Assembly (NCBI GenBank): GCA_017163975.1
Contig: JAFFSR010000316.1
Span: 922,001-986,000, forward strand
Reading direction: 5' to 3'
DNA from: Anastatus disparis
Taxonomy: Eukaryota > Arthropoda > Insecta > Hymenoptera > Eupelmidae
DNA length: 64,000 bases
Shown one piece after another: positions 1 to 12,101 of this stretch. Each line of letters opens with the position of its first letter. Within the stretch, counting starts at the first letter, position 1. Made by a program: the position numbers and the translations under genes. The notes beneath the pieces were generated by a model. It had not been told where the DNA came from and did not search any database. It was given only the letters and a program-made list of their open reading frames with translations.

Positions 1-784
1 CCAATTAAACAAATAGATTTATAATTATTCATGCAAAAATAAAAATAGTGTATTCAATTATTTGGTTTTACTTAACTTCTGTGATGTTGCAAATAATTAA
101 TGTTGTGTTAATGCTAAACGGTAGCATGTGAGAGATTAGGCTCTTTAGGGTACTTATGTGTTTGTAAATGATATACTTAAAACGAATTAAAATTTTTCTT
201 ATGAATTAAGTTAATTAATTTTGAAGAAATTTATGTTATGTGAAAAAGATGTATTTTCATTAATTTATACTTTTTAAAGTTTCGAATAGGATAATCTATC
301 GAATGTTATAAGAAATGAAAGTTTTTTTATAGTTCAGTAGCTTGAATGTAATGTTTTGTATAAAGTTTTCATTTGATCTGAATAATTCTAATGGGAAATG
401 ATTTAAAATAATAATACAAATAAATGTTGGCAGTTTGAAAGAAATTGTTTGAGCCGTTTTAAAATACTAATTCTTTTAGAGGTTAAAAGAATGATTTTTT
501 GGTAATAACTTGAAAAAAACGAATTTCAAAAAAAAGTATATTAAATAAAATTTATAGAAAAAAAAATAAGATATTAGCTTTAGAGAAAAATGTATAATAT
601 TAAAAAATTAATTTTTTTATATTCTATAACTTTTAATTCATATAGTTTTTAAAAAAAATCGAATTTTTTAACTTACTATCAGAAATTAATTTTTTCGACC
701 ATTGAAAGGTCAACTATTTAAAAACGGTTCCAAGGATTTTTTTCAAGATAGAAACGTTTACTTGTATTTATTTGAAATAATTTC
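1..784. other. AT-rich stretch without recognised genes
   Basis: No open frame of useful length and no recognisable protein fragment is visible on either strand. The sequence is AT-rich with many A and T runs, and I see no tandem structure in it. Confidence 0.6.
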
Positions 785-880
785 TCGTTTGAATTATTCA
801 GATCGGATAAAAACTCGTCAAGAAAATTCATAAACTTGATTTCTTACACACATACATCCATACATACAGTTTGAGGAAGC
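785..880 (+). repeat. Left arm of an inverted repeat pair
   Basis: This stretch, including TCAAGAAAATTCAT and the ACACACATACATCCATACA run, recurs as its reverse complement at 4107-4200. The pair flanks the 70-bp satellite and the foldback element at 3720-4106, so it may mark the ends of a larger composite element. The identity is imperfect, which suggests age. Confidence 0.65.
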
Positions 881-884
881 CTCC

Positions 885-3718
885 CCACACAGCATGAAAT
901 ATTGCAATGAAACTTTCACTGAAATATTGTGCTGAAATATTGTCACGAGATTGCGGCAATCTTGTCTTAACATTGCTAAGAGGTTTCATGAAACATTTCA
1001 GTGTGATATTGCTGCAAACTTGCTACAAGGTTACAGAAAATAATTCAAGCAATATTGCAAGGAACCTTTCATGAAAGGTTGCAGCGAGGTTTTTGCAAGG
1101 TTTTATAAAACATTTCATAGAATATTGCGAGAAACCTTTCATGAAAGGTTGCAGCGAGGTTTCTGCAAGATTTTAAAAACAATTCATGAAATATTGCAAG
1201 AAAACTTTCATGACATGTTTCAGCGAGGTTTCCAGCAAGATTTAGAAAACATTTCATAGAATATTGCAAGAAACCTTTCATGAAAGGTTGCAGCGAGGTT
1301 TCTGAAAGATTTTAGGAATATTTCATGAAATATTGCAAGAAACCTTTTTTGAAAGGTTGCATAGAGGTTTCCAGCAAAATTTAGAAAATATTTTATAAAA
1401 TATTGCAAGGAACCTTTCATGAAAGGTTGCAGCAAGGTTTCTGCAATATTTTAGAAATATTTCATGAAATTTCGCAAGAAACCTTTCATGAAAGATTGCA
1501 GCGAGGTTTCTGTAAGATTTTAGAAATATTTCATGAAATATTGCAAGAAAACTTTCACGAAAGGTTGCAGCGAGGTTTTCAGCACGATTTAGAAATTATT
1601 TCATGGAATATTGCGAGGAACCTTTCATGAAAGGTTGCAGCGAGGTTTCTGCAAGATTTTAGAAATATTTCATGAAATATTGGACGAAAACTTTCACGAC
1701 ATGTTTCAGGGAGGTTTTCAGCAAAATTTAGAAAACATTTCATGGGATATTGCAAGGAACCTTTCATGGAAGGTTGCAGCGAGGTTTCTGAAAGATTTTA
1801 GAAATATTTCATGAAATATTGCAAGAAACCTTTCATGAAAGATTGCAGCGCGGTTTCTGTAAGACTTTGAACACATTTCATGACATATTGCAAGAAAATT
1901 TTTATTACATGTTTCAGCGGGATTTTCAGCAAGATTAAGACACCATTTTGATGGAATATTGCATCGAACTTTCTATGAAAGATTGCAGCGAGCTTTCTGC
2001 AAGATTTTAGAAACATTTTATAAAATATTGCAAGAAACCTTTCACGAAAGGTTGCAGCGAGGTTTCTGCAAGATTCTAAAAACATTTCATGAAATATTGC
2101 AAGAAACCTTTCACGAAAGGTTTCAGCGAGTTTTCCAGCAAGATTTGGGGAACATTTTATGAAATATTGCAAGAAACCTTTCATGAAAGGTTTCAGTGAG
2201 GTTCCTAGCAAGATTTGGGGAACATTTTACGAAATATCGCAAGAGACCTTTGATGAAAGGTTGCAGCAAGGTTCGTGCAAGATTTTAGAAACATTTTACG
2301 ATAATATTGCAAGATACCTTTTATGAAAGGTTTCAACGAGGTTTCCAGCAAAATTTGATGAATATTTTATGAAATATTACGAGGTATCTTTTGTTAAAAG
2401 TTGCAGTAAGATTTCTGCAAGGTTTTTGACAAGATTTCTAAGATATCACAAAAAATATTGCCATGTACATTTCGCCAATGGTTATTACCATATTTTTGGC
2501 AATCTTTATAAAATATTCCAGAAAAGCGTTTCACAAAAAGTATCAGCAAAGTTTCATGAATAATTTCAAAATGAAATTGCAGCAAACCTTTCATAAACAG
2601 TTTCAGCAATAATTCCGCAAGTTTTTATAAAAGATTCTAAGAGCAGTCCAGATTCGCTGTTCTTGCCTTATATTTGGTTTCCTGTTATTTACTCAAGTAT
2701 TTATTGCTGTAGTTGTATTGTGAACGGGAAGTTGAGCGCAATAAGTATGCTATTATTATAAATATTTATGCGTAGGGTAAAAAAATCCATCGAATTGTTA
2801 TTGAAAAAAGTAAAGAACGCATAAATATTAGAAACAAAACCTTTTATTTCAATATTCTCTACTTTTCTCAAAAACGATGCTGAGGAATTTTTTCTTCTTG
2901 TGCACAAATATTGATAGTAATACTATTGCGCTCAACTAGTAATTTATAGATACAACGATTGATACTTAAGCAAATAAGAAAAACTTTATCACACAAGGAT
3001 AGAAAATCCTGCCTACTATTAAATATTACTGTAGCAAGCTTTTGGCAAGATTTAAGAAATATTTTACAAAATATTGCAGGAAACCATACGGAAAGGTATG
3101 AGCGTTGTTCGCGGCAAAATTTGGGAAAAATTTCATGAAATATTACGAGAAACCTTTCATGAAAGATTGCTGCAAGGTTTCTTGAAATGTTGCTGCGAGG
3201 TTTTCATGAAAGGTTGCTGCGAGTTTTTTAGAAATATTTCAACCCGGTTCTAGCGCGGACATATAAATGTTGCTGCAATATCTCATAAAAAGTTGCTACG
3301 AGGTTTTCTGCAAGGTTACGGTGAGATTTTCTGAAAAATTGCTGTGTGGTTGCTTGAAATGTTTTTGATATTTTTCCCGCAAGATTTCTGTGAGGTTTCT
3401 TGAAATGTTTCTGTTACATTTCCTGAAAGATTGCTGCGAGGTTCCCTGCAAGGTTGCGGCGAAGTGTTCTAAAAGATTGCTGCAAGGTTTTTTGAAATGT
3501 TTCTGTTACATTTCCTGAAATATTGCTGTGAGGTTTTCATGAAAGGTTACTGTGAGGTTTTCTGAAAGATTGCTGCGAGGTTTTTAGAAAAATTTAAACC
3601 GGGTTCTAGCGCGGACATATAAATGTTGCTGCAATCTTTCATGAAAGGTTGCTGCGAAGTTTCGAAACTTTCATGAAACCTTGCAGCAACCTTGCAGCAA
3701 TCTTTCATGCTGTGTTGG
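885..3718. repeat. 70-bp satellite array built from two palindromes, with imperfect terminal inverted repeats
   Basis: Units begin near 1063, 1133, 1203, 1272 and so on, giving a period of 70 bp. Each unit holds two 18-bp near-perfect palindromes about half a unit apart: AACCTTTCATGAAAGGTT and AATATTTCATGAAATATT, joined by GCAGCGAGGTTTCTGCAAG. Units are regular from about 1050 to 2400 and decay to the right, with a diverged second block at about 3030-3718. The outer ends carry CCACACAGCATGAAA (885-899) and its near reverse complement (3703-3718). Short open frames here arise because both strands of the palindromic unit lack stops; they look like translated repeat, not genes. Confidence 0.85.
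2641..3018. mobile_element. Old member of a TTAA-flanked foldback MITE family
   Basis: It resembles the element at 15572-15956, sharing GTTATTTACTCAAGTATT near the left end, GTTGAGCGCAATAA, and a mirrored half with CTTACTTTTCTCAAA-type sequence. The left flank reads CTAA and the right flank TTAA (3019-3022), consistent with a TTAA target duplication that has lost one base. It lies inside the 70-bp satellite and interrupts it. The terminal repeats are eroded, so exact ends are less certain than in the other copy. Confidence 0.6.
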
Positions 3719-3719
3719 T

Positions 3720-4106
3720 CGTAATGATATTATTTTGCAATAAAAATGAGTTTTTTATCATAATATAACATAATTTCAAGGGTTACATTTTTCGCGATGT
3801 CGAAAATATAAAGCATTTCCGTGTAACAGTCGTGCCTAGAAATCAACAAAAATATATTTTCAAGTACCCTGAAAGAACTTGCATTTGCTTTTCATAAAAA
3901 TAATAATGTAGAGTTATAAAGCTTTTCATTTGGGAATTTTCTCTGTTTTTGCCAATTTTCTGCCTATATATATATTTGATTTTTAGGCACGGCCGCTACA
4001 CGTAAGTGCCTTGTATTTTCAACATCGCGAAAATGTAACCCTGGAAATTATGTTATATATATATAATGATAAAAACTCATTTTCATTGCAAAATAATACC
4101 ATTACG
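3720..4106. mobile_element. Foldback (MITE-like) element
   Basis: The left 125 bases, starting CGTAATGATATTATTTTGC, return as the reverse complement at the right end, which finishes GCAAAATAATACCATTACG. The paired arms include GGGTTACATTTTTCGCGATG and its partner. A spacer of about 130 bases separates the arms. No coding capacity is visible, as expected for a non-autonomous element. Confidence 0.7.
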
Positions 4107-4200
4107 AAGTTTCCTTAAAATGAGTGTATGGATGTATGTGTGTGAAAAATTTAGTTCATGAATTTTCTTGACGAATATTTATTCGATCTAAATAATTATA
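4107..4200 (-). repeat. Right arm of the inverted pair with 785-880
   Basis: This is the reverse complement of 785-880, including GGATGTATG and ATGAATTTTCTTGACGA. It ends in a TA-rich microsatellite that leads into the next dispersed repeat. Confidence 0.65.
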
Positions 4201-4202
4201 TG

Positions 4203-4553
4203 TATATGTATATATAAATGAGTAATGCCAATTCCTTTCGCCAGATTTCGTTGAGTGGGGTCCTGGGATTTTCGACAAATTATAGTATGTTGTTGTGCCT
4301 TATGAAAAAATGTTACGGTGAAAATTTCAGCCCTCTAGTAGCATTAGGGCCAGAGCTACAATCCCTTCGATGTCAAAAAATGGTCAGTTTTTGCCCCTTT
4401 TCTAAGAGCTTATCTCGACTCCCTGTTAATGGATTTTAATTTACCAATTTTCATTTTTTGTTATAAGGTCTAGTATATTTTATGATTTTTTCATATTTTT
4501 AAATATTAATCTCCATTTATGGCAATCAAATTTCAACAAGAGAAATTTCAAAA
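4203..4553 (+). repeat. Dispersed repeat, left copy, part 1
   Basis: This part matches the reverse complement of about 34590-34925, for example around GTCCTGGGATTTT and CATTAGGGCCAGAGCTA. The copy resumes at 6730 after a 2.2-kb insertion. The short frame at 4218-4439 is not preserved in the partner and is not called as a gene. Confidence 0.75.
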
Positions 4554-6729
4554 ACGCTGCCAAGTGCTTTGGCGGAATGCTTTCTCATAGAGCTCTTTGA
4601 GTTTCATTATTTTTTTATATTTATTTAAATGTGATTTTAATATAAAAAAAAATTGTCCATCATTAATATTTATTCATTTTGTACTTTATAAATTTTGAAT
4701 ATATATGCTAGTTGATTGCCTTTTCAACATTTTGTTTGGGTTAAATGTTAGCTTTTAAAGTGTTTAATTTTGTTGACTTTAGCTAGCCTTATACATAGGT
4801 TCGAATTTATTATTTTTGTTATCTTGTGGATATCTTTTTATCACGACTAAGCTTGGTAAATCCAAGTAGTCAATTTTAGTAACGGTAATTAAATTCAGTA
4901 GTACTATTATAAATTTTCAAGAGTAACTCAGAAAACAAAAGAAGTGATCAAAAAGCTACGCTAATAAAATTATTTATTTAAAACTTGGTTTATAAAGACA
5001 GTAGCAAATAACTTGTATACAAATTTTAGAGTAATTCTATCAAGTACTTTACGTAAAATGGAAAAATACTGAAATATGAAAATTTTTTAAGAAAATTTTT
5101 AAAATTTTCTAAAAAGAAAACTACGCTAAAAAGATCGGTTTATAAAAGTTATCCTTCTTTTGGCAGATGCAAATTATTCCCATGGAAATCTCAAAGCAAA
5201 CTCATCAATTAACTTACGTAAAATACAAAAAAAAAAATTAAAAATCGAAAATTTTTTCAAATTCTTAAAATGGCTCTATAATAAAAAAAATACACTATGA
5301 ATCTTAATTTTCTATAGCTTCCCGCCTAGTTATACAAAAACATAGATGGTATACAAAATTTGAAGCAAATCCATAGAGTAATTTTCGAGATCTAACTGGT
5401 TAAATAAATAACATTTTCTTTTCAAAATTTCTTTTTTAAAATTTTAAAAATGCTCTAAAATTAAAACTACACTATGAAAATCAATTTTTGAAAATTTCCC
5501 TTCTTTTGGCAGTCGCAAATAATTTCCCAGTAATTTTTAGAACAAAACTATCGAGTACTTTACGTAGAATAAAAAAAAAATAAGAAAAGAAGAATCGATA
5601 TTTTTTTTTAAATCTTTAAAATTCTCTAAAATTGTAACCACGCTAAGAAAATTAGTTTCCAAAAGCTTATTTTTTCAGACAATAGCGAATTAATTGTATG
5701 AAAATTTTGGAGAAAATTTATAGTATGGTTAACGCAAAAAAGAAAATAAATGAAAAATAAAAATTTTTTTGAAAATTTTCAAAGTGTTCTAAAATTAAAA
5801 CTGCGCTGAGAAAATTAGTATTCCAAAGCTTGTTTTCTTCAGATAGTAGCGAATTAATTGCATACAAATTTTGGAGCAAATCAATCGAATGGTTTTCGTA
5901 AAATAAAAAAAAATTAAAAATAAAAATTTTTAAAAAATTTTAAAAATGCTCTAAAATTAAAAGTGCGCTAAGAAAATTAGTTTACAAAATTTTTAATAAT
6001 TTTGGCAGTCGAAATAAAGTTCCATACAAATTTTCGAACAAATTCTTCGAGTAGTTTACGTAAAATACAAAAAAAATGAAAAATCGAAATTTTTTAAAAA
6101 TTCTTAAAATGATTCTAAAAAAAAAACTGCGCTAAGAAAACCAATTCCCAATAGCTTCCGCACCAGTTCATCAAAAAATTGAATTGTATGGAAAATTTGA
6201 AGTAAATCCATCGAGTAGTTTTTAAGATTTTATTGGCTTAATAAATAGAAACATTTTTTTCAAAAATTTCAAAATGCTCTAAAATTAAAACTGAGCTAAG
6301 AAAATCAGTTTTTAAAAATTTATTTTATCCGGGCAATCAGAAATAAATTCCATGCAAATTTTGAAGCAAATTCATCGAGTAGTAAACAAAAAAAAAACCA
6401 AAAACGAAAAATCGAATTTTTTTTATTTTTTAAAAAACTTTAAAATGAAAACTACGGTGGAAGAACCAAATTATCAATAGCTTCCCAGCAAGTTAATCAC
6501 AAAACTAAATTCCATGCAAAATTAGAAGCAAATCCATCGAGTAGTTCTCGAGATACAGCTTACTAACTGAATTCATACATCCACACACACACACACACAC
6601 ACACACATACATACAGACATTTTCTGGAAACCACTTTTTTCGACTCACTGAGTTCAAATATGTACAAATTAATGAAAAAATAGAAAAAAATTTTTTTCAC
6701 CGATACAATGCTTTCTCTATGAGAAAGCA
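4554..6729. mobile_element. Insertion carrying tandem units of about 165 bp, ends GCTTTCTCATAGAG
   Basis: The partner repeat at 33605-34925 lacks this block, so it is an insertion. Near its ends are GCTTTCTCATAGAG (about 4577) and CTCTATGAGAAAGC (6715-6728), a 14-bp inverted repeat. The inside is a tandem array marked by GCTCTAAAATTAAAACT and GCTAAGAAAATTAGTTT, with copies near 5453, 5624, 5787, 5949, 6112 and 6277, so the period is about 160-170 bp. A CA microsatellite lies at about 6583-6606. No protein is recognisable. Confidence 0.7.
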
Positions 6730-7835
6730 AAAATTTGACGAAATTTCACAAATTGTTGCTAAAACCGAACAAATGAACGAAAATACTTTTTATAAGTCTT
6801 ATTATAAAGATATTTTTAGAAACTTTCAAATAAGATCTGCTACATTAAAATCGGCGCGAAGAAGGCCAAGATATAATTATTTAAAAAATAAGCATTTTGT
6901 AAAAATCGCGATTTTTGCTATTTTTGAATGTCTATATTTATTTTCTACCAACTATAATTTTCACTAAAATTTATTTGAAAGTAGTTATATGCATGTACAA
7001 CAATTCCCTTATGGAAAATTTCTTATCCAGGACCTTTGACAACCTCATCTTGATTATCGAAAATGCAATATTCTTCATTTTAAATAAACCAATACACTTA
7101 CTGCCTCTGATTTAAACTGATCCAATTTGATGATACAAAACAGATTAAGATTTTTTTAATTTCTAAGTATCAAATATGTGAAAGTATTTTTTTTATCTCG
7201 ACCTATATTCTTAAGACTAGTACATTTTTAGTTTTATACCGTGAACATTTTTTCAAGAATAAATAAATAAACGTTATTTCATCTGTTACACTAATTTATT
7301 ATCAGGAATTGGTTTTTATCATACAGAATTGTAATTTTTATTTGATTTTTGTAAAAAATATATTTACTCTCGTGAACTAATTATTAAATATCAATTAAAC
7401 TTTAGAGGACGGGGATTTGGGTTTACTGTTTTTCCTCACTTTTTTATAGAAATCGAGTTTTTGTGATGTCTCACATCTCAAATCTAACACATGTAAAGGG
7501 TCGATCATGGGCATGGCCCGTATAGGGGCCATCCCGTCCTCTATAGGTTAAAATATTAAGTTATTAACAATTTCCCATGCATAAATTAATCATATAAGTC
7601 TTCTTAATTGCTTTATTAGTCTGATTCCATTGAGTTTCATGCAGGCCGTCACGGATCGAATTCTTTTTGCCTGAAAATTATGTGAATGTGTTCTAATGCT
7701 CAAGAGAAGATGTGGAGACCCCGAAATACGGTTTAAAAAAATTTTTTTACGACGCTATAGCCTATTTTGTGTTAAATATTAAAATGAAAGGTGAAAAAAT
7801 GAAAATGGACTCAAAATGCTGTATCTCCGTCAATT
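6730..7835 (+). repeat. Dispersed repeat, left copy, part 2
   Basis: This part matches the reverse complement of about 33605-34590. Shared stretches include GGAGACCCCGAAATACGG and the frame at 6915-7115, which has a close partner at 34184-34384 on the other strand. Both frames are hydrophobic and about 66 codons long. They could be a small conserved peptide, but shared ancestry of the repeat explains the similarity equally well. Confidence 0.75.
7405..7541. mobile_element. Small MITE, about 137 bp, TA-flanked
   Basis: This block is absent from the inverted partner repeat near 33890, which shows an empty site. Its ends are GAGGACGGGGAT and ATCCCGTCCTC, a short inverted repeat, with TA on each side. 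That fits a mariner-type non-autonomous insertion, but the family is not identified. Confidence 0.6.
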
Positions 7836-7845
7836 TTGCTTTCTT

Positions 7846-7933
7846 TTGTGTGTGTGTGTGTGTGTGTATGTGTGCGTGTGTGTGTGCGTGTGTGCGTGCG
7901 TGCGTGCGTGCGTACGTGCGTGCGTATGTGTGA
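7846..7933 (+). repeat. GT/GC-rich microsatellite
   Basis: A run of TGTG passes into TGCG and TACG units. It is followed by a run of 13 G near 7975. The cysteine-rich or histidine-rich frames seen across it on both strands are translations of simple sequence. Confidence 0.95.
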
Positions 7934-7934
7934 T

Positions 7935-9031
7935 GAGCTTCAAATTTTGCATGCAATTTATTTTTTTGTCTAACTGGGGGGGGGGGGGAAGCTATTGAAA
8001 ATTGATCTTCTCAGTTTTTTTTTAAAGCCATTTTAAGAATTAAAAAAAAATTTTGATTTAAAATTTTTTTGATATTTTACGTAAACTACTTGAAGAATTT
8101 TCTTGAAAATTTGTATGAACATTATTTGCGACTGCCAAAAGAAGAAAAACTTTTACTAACTGATTTTCTTGGCGCACTTTTAATTTTAGAGCAATTTGAA
8201 AATTAAAAAAAAAATTTTTTCTCCTTTTTTTTTTATTTTATGAAAACCATTTGATAGATTTGCTCCAAAATTTGTATGCAACTTATTCGCTATTGTCTGA
8301 GGAAAATTAGCTTTGAAAAACTCATTTTTTTAGCGCAGTTTTAATTTTAGAGCATTTAGAAATTTTTTGAAAAAATGTTTATTTTTCATTTCTTTTATAT
8401 TACACAAAAACCATTCGTTAGATCTGCTCTAAAATCATTATGCAAATTATTCGTTATTGCTTTAATAAAACAAGCTTTGGAAAACTTATTTTCTTAGCGC
8501 AATTTTAATTTAAGAGAATTTTGAAAATTTTAAAAAAATGTTTATTTTTCATTTTTTTTATATTACACTAAAACCATTCGATAGATTTGTTATAAAATTA
8601 TTATGAAAATTATTCGTTATTGCCTTAATGAAACAAGCTTTGGAAAACTTATTTTCTTAGCGCAGTTATAATTTTAGAGCATTTTGAAAATTTTGAATAA
8701 AATTTATTTTAAATTTTTCATTTTTTTTGGATCTTACGTAAACTACTCTAAGAATTTGCTTATAAATGTGTATACAAATTATTTGATACTGTTAAAATAA
8801 TAAAAACATTTGAAAACTGATCTTTTTTGCATACTATTAATTTTATTATTTTTCTATTTCACGGAAACCATTCGATAGACTTTCTCCGAAATTTGTATAC
8901 AAGTTATTCATGATTGTCTAAAGAAAATATGTTTTTGAAAACTTATTTTCTTAGCGTAGTTTCAATTTAAGAAAATTTTGAAAATTTTAAAATATTTTTA
9001 TTTTTTATTTTTTTTTATATTACACTAAAAC
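7935..9031 (-). repeat. Inverted, truncated copy of the 165-bp tandem array
   Basis: Motifs of the 4554-6729 array recur here as reverse complements, for example TTTTCTTAGCGCAGTTTTAA and AATTTTAGAGCA, with copies near 8170, 8335, 8500, 8660 and 8950. The microsatellite at its left matches the CA run at the right of the forward array. The array stops abruptly at about 9031, where polymerase coding sequence begins, marking a breakpoint. Confidence 0.75.
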
Positions 9032-9035
9032 ATCA

Positions 9036-10605
9036 TCATCAGGCGAACCGCTTGACGAAAGATACGAAAGAACATGTGGTATATCCTTAAAAATTAAAGC
9101 AGGCAGTTATACACTCATGGCATTGTGAATTTGAGCGGGAAATTTAACGTAACCGGAAATTGAGAGAATACATAGATGCGAATATCGATATTGTTTATCG
9201 TAAACCACTGGACCCCCGTGATGCATTTTGCGGTGGTAGAACTGGTAACAGGATAAAATTATACGAGTGTGAGGGTGATGAAAAAATTAAATACGTTGAT
9301 GTATGTTCATTATATCCATACATTTGTTAACGAGGTAAATATCCTGTGGGTCATCCAACGTTACATGTAGGTAATGAAACTTAAACTCTCATAGGGGATG
9401 ACAATGACATCAGTAAAGTTGAAGATTATCATGTGTGATGTACTCTCGCCCAGAAATTTGTATCACCCTGTTTTACCAGTTGAAGTGCATGGAAAATTAA
9501 TTTTTCCTCTTCACCGTACGTGCTGTGAACAAATGATTCAAACGGATTGTATGCATGATAATACGATAGATCGGGTATTACACGGAACATGGGTGTCAGA
9601 AGAGCTTAAAAAAGCTGTAGAAATAGGATACGTGATTCAAAACGTTTACAAAATATGGCAATATGAGATGGTACAATATAACTCTGTCAAGCGAACAGGT
9701 GGTATTTTTACCGAGTACATCCATGAATCCTTTAAACAAAAAACCGAGGCTTCTGGTAACCCGTCAGAATGTATCACCGAAGACCATAAGGACCGTTATA
9801 TAGAGAACATTGAACGTAAAGAGGGTATTCGTCTAAGTAAAGCAGATATAAATTTTAATGCGGGTTTGAGATCGGTTGCTAAACTATGTTTAAACTCGTT
9901 ATGGGAAAAGCTCGCACAACGAGAGAATATGGCTAAAACAGAGGTTGTTACGGAGCCAGCAAGATTGACAGAACTACTTACCAATGCTGAAGTGATTGTA
10001 AACAGTATCATCCCAGTCAACGATCAGGTATTGTACATGAATTGGCAGTATCAGGATGAAGCTCTGTTGCAGTCACGCACGACAAGTGTAGTAATTGCAG
10101 CTTTCACAGCAGCACAAGCTTGGCTTAAACTTTTTGATTATTTGAACAAACTAGGATCGCGTGCACTGTACTACGACACAGACTCCGTTTTCTATACCAG
10201 TAAGAACGACGAACACGATTTGCCGATCAGTACACTGCTTGGTGAACTTACTGATGAATTAGAGGAGAAAGGTGTTGGTACATACATATCATTTTTTGCC
10301 TCCGGCAATCCGAAATTTTTCACGTACAAGTGTAAACTTCCAGATGGTTCTGAACAAACAGTATGTAAAATTAAAGGTATAAGACTTAATCAATCAAATA
10401 GTGAAAAAATTAATTTTGAAAGTATACGCGAGTTAATATCAGGTAACACGGACGAAGTTATTATATCTTCACCAGCAATAAGAAGGACAGATTATTACGA
10501 AGTATTAATACTTACAGAGACGAAAACTTGTAAATTCGTATATGATAAAAAAAGATTTGTCGAGTTGAAAAAAAGCTACCCGTACGGATATGAACACTAT
10601 TAATG
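9036..10605 (+). pseudogene. polB: Polinton protein-primed DNA polymerase B, C-terminal half, broken
   Basis: The coded protein is the polymerase part of a family B, protein-primed DNA polymerase that copies Polinton/adintovirus genomes. Motif A (DVCSLYPYI, near 9300), motif B (KLCLNSLWEKL, near 9885) and motif C (YYDTDSV, near 10170) occur in the right order. The N-terminal exonuclease part is missing, because coding similarity starts where the upstream repeat array stops. In-frame stops lie at 9145-9147 and 9328-9330, and the frame shifts near 9430; from 9398 to 10603 it is open for 401 codons. The natural stop at 10601-10603 fits the family C-terminus. The packaging ATPase follows on the same strand. 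Confident family call; the gene cannot be functional. Confidence 0.9.
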
Positions 10606-11110
10606 ACTGAACTCCACATCGTCTGAGTAGGTATACAATGATAAGAATGCATGCGTAAAACAATTTCCAATCCAAAACACTCGCAAGACCGTGAGTGGTA
10701 GGGAGCGGGAGAGGTAATATTGCAGTGGTGGGGGGGCGAGCTCGTCTCTAACGCTCTCGCGGATACGCGAGCGGCCGTGCAGGGGCCCCACCGCGATCAC
10801 AAGATTGTCGTAGACTCCAAAAAAACTTTAGTTTCGTCAGCAGACAGCTCTGGTAATATAGGGAAAGAAAGTGCGAGATTTGATCCTAACTCACCAAGTA
10901 TTCGTATATTACACGTGAGGAATTACGCCAGTCGTGCTGCGCTGCACGAGATCGGGTACAGTTTAGATGGAGGATCGAGAGGAAGCTGTGTTGGTGAAAA
11001 AGTACATGGATTTTACAAAGTCATAAACTATAACTATCAGTGTATTTTGTTGGAACGTTTACGGTGCTAACAGTTTCAGTGAAAAATAGTAGTTCTTATA
11101 GTAGTAAGTT
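10606..11110 (+). other. Polymerase-ATPase spacer, locally GC-rich
   Basis: An open frame of 116 codons (10720-11070) crosses this spacer, but I do not recognise its product. It starts in a GC-rich stretch with an imperfect hairpin (CGCTCTCGCG / CGCGAGCGG near 10750). An adenovirus-type protease, expected in a Polinton, was looked for here and not seen. The frame may be chance. Confidence 0.35.
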
Positions 11111-11737
11111 ATGGATATTAGATGGAAACACCCGTGGACATCTATGCTTTGTAGACCTACCGGTTGTGGCAAAACAGTGTTTGTAAAAAGATTTCTAAAA
11201 TACATCGATCGTATGAGTGATACACGTTTCGATCGCGTGATCGTTTAATATGCTGAATGGCAGGCAGGTTACAAAGAGCTTGGGAGACATATAGAATTTC
11301 GCGAGGGGCTTCCTCAAAGTACCGACTACGCTGGTGACTCATGCCCAAACTTATTAATATTGAATGATCTGATGTGTGAATTATCCTCAAGTAAAGCCAT
11401 TGTCAACTGGTTCACAAAGGAAAGTCATCACAATAACCTAAGCGTCATATTTATTACACAGAATATATTTCATCAAGGAAAAAGCCAACGATACATTTTG
11501 CTCAACACGCAATACATGGTCGTGTTTAGAAATTTACGCAATCGTACACAAATACAACATCTTTTGCGCCAGCTCTGTCCTGAAGATCCACGATTCTTAC
11601 AAGAGGCATACTGGGTCGCCACCTCGCGGCCATTTGGATACCTTTTTCTAGATTTAAAACAAAATACTCTAGATAATATTCGTTTTCGCGCTTGCATCTT
11701 CTCCGATGACGAATATCAGTACGTTTACGTACCTTGA
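11111..11737 (+). pseudogene. Polinton genome-packaging ATPase (A32/FtsK-like), one in-frame stop
   Basis: The product would be the ATPase that pumps viral-type DNA into capsids. From the ATG at 11111 the frame reads to 11737 (208 codons), interrupted only by TAA at 11246-11248. Walker A (PTGCGKT, codons 16-22) is intact, the Walker B region is LLILND near 11350, and LSVIFITQN near 11445 fits the sensor strand. The C-terminus ends naturally in a short tyrosine-rich tail. It lies about 500 bp after polB on the same strand, the usual association in Polintons. Family call is firm; the stop argues against function. Confidence 0.88.
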
Positions 11738-11782
11738 AAGCAGTTTAAAGGCGTTGATTCGAGTAATCACCTTCCAGTCGTA

Positions 11783-12090
11783 TCTTTTTGATGAAGCGAA
11801 AAACTAGAGGACCCATCGGGTAAAAGAGCAATGCACTGCCGTGCTCCGTAAGGCCAACCCCAAATTGGTCAGATACATTTGTAAGTGTGCTCTCAACGTG
11901 CTGCGCGGTAACGTTTTTCTCGATTACCTGAACACGCAGGCATTCTTAGACGATTGGCAAGTCCTCGAAAGAATTTAGCTACGAAAAAGAAAATTATCAT
12001 ACAGCACGGCAGATTCTTGCCAATATTGTTGGCACCCCTCATTGGTACAGTATTGTCAAGTTTTATATCAAAATTTAAAAAAAAAGGAAC
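11783..12090 (+). pseudogene. Small basic/hydrophobic Polinton protein, frameshifted
   Basis: Two frames join into a protein typical of this place in insect Polintons. The first (about 11818-11980) contains CALNVLRGNV. After a frameshift near 11940 the second frame gives a lysine-rich stretch, GRFLPILLAPLIG, and another basic tail. The hydrophobic segment suggests a membrane-active or core peptide, but this is inference from composition. It lies just upstream of the 12102 gene, the order I associate with this family. Function unknown. Confidence 0.6.
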
Positions 12091-12101
12091 ACTCCAGAAA
12101 A

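Noticed and set aside
1069..2211. Several open frames of 62-137 codons on both strands
   Set aside because: They follow the 70-bp satellite period and translate the palindromic unit; nothing resembles a protein family.
7975..7988. G-quadruplex from the run of G
   Set aside because: A single uninterrupted G run beside a microsatellite; not enough separate G tracts to support a functional claim.
7712..7998. Cysteine-rich and histidine-rich open frames
   Set aside because: Translations of the TG/CG microsatellite on both strands.
10606..11100. Adenovirus-type cysteine protease expected in a Polinton
   Set aside because: No His-Glu-Cys pattern or family segment could be found here or elsewhere in the cluster.
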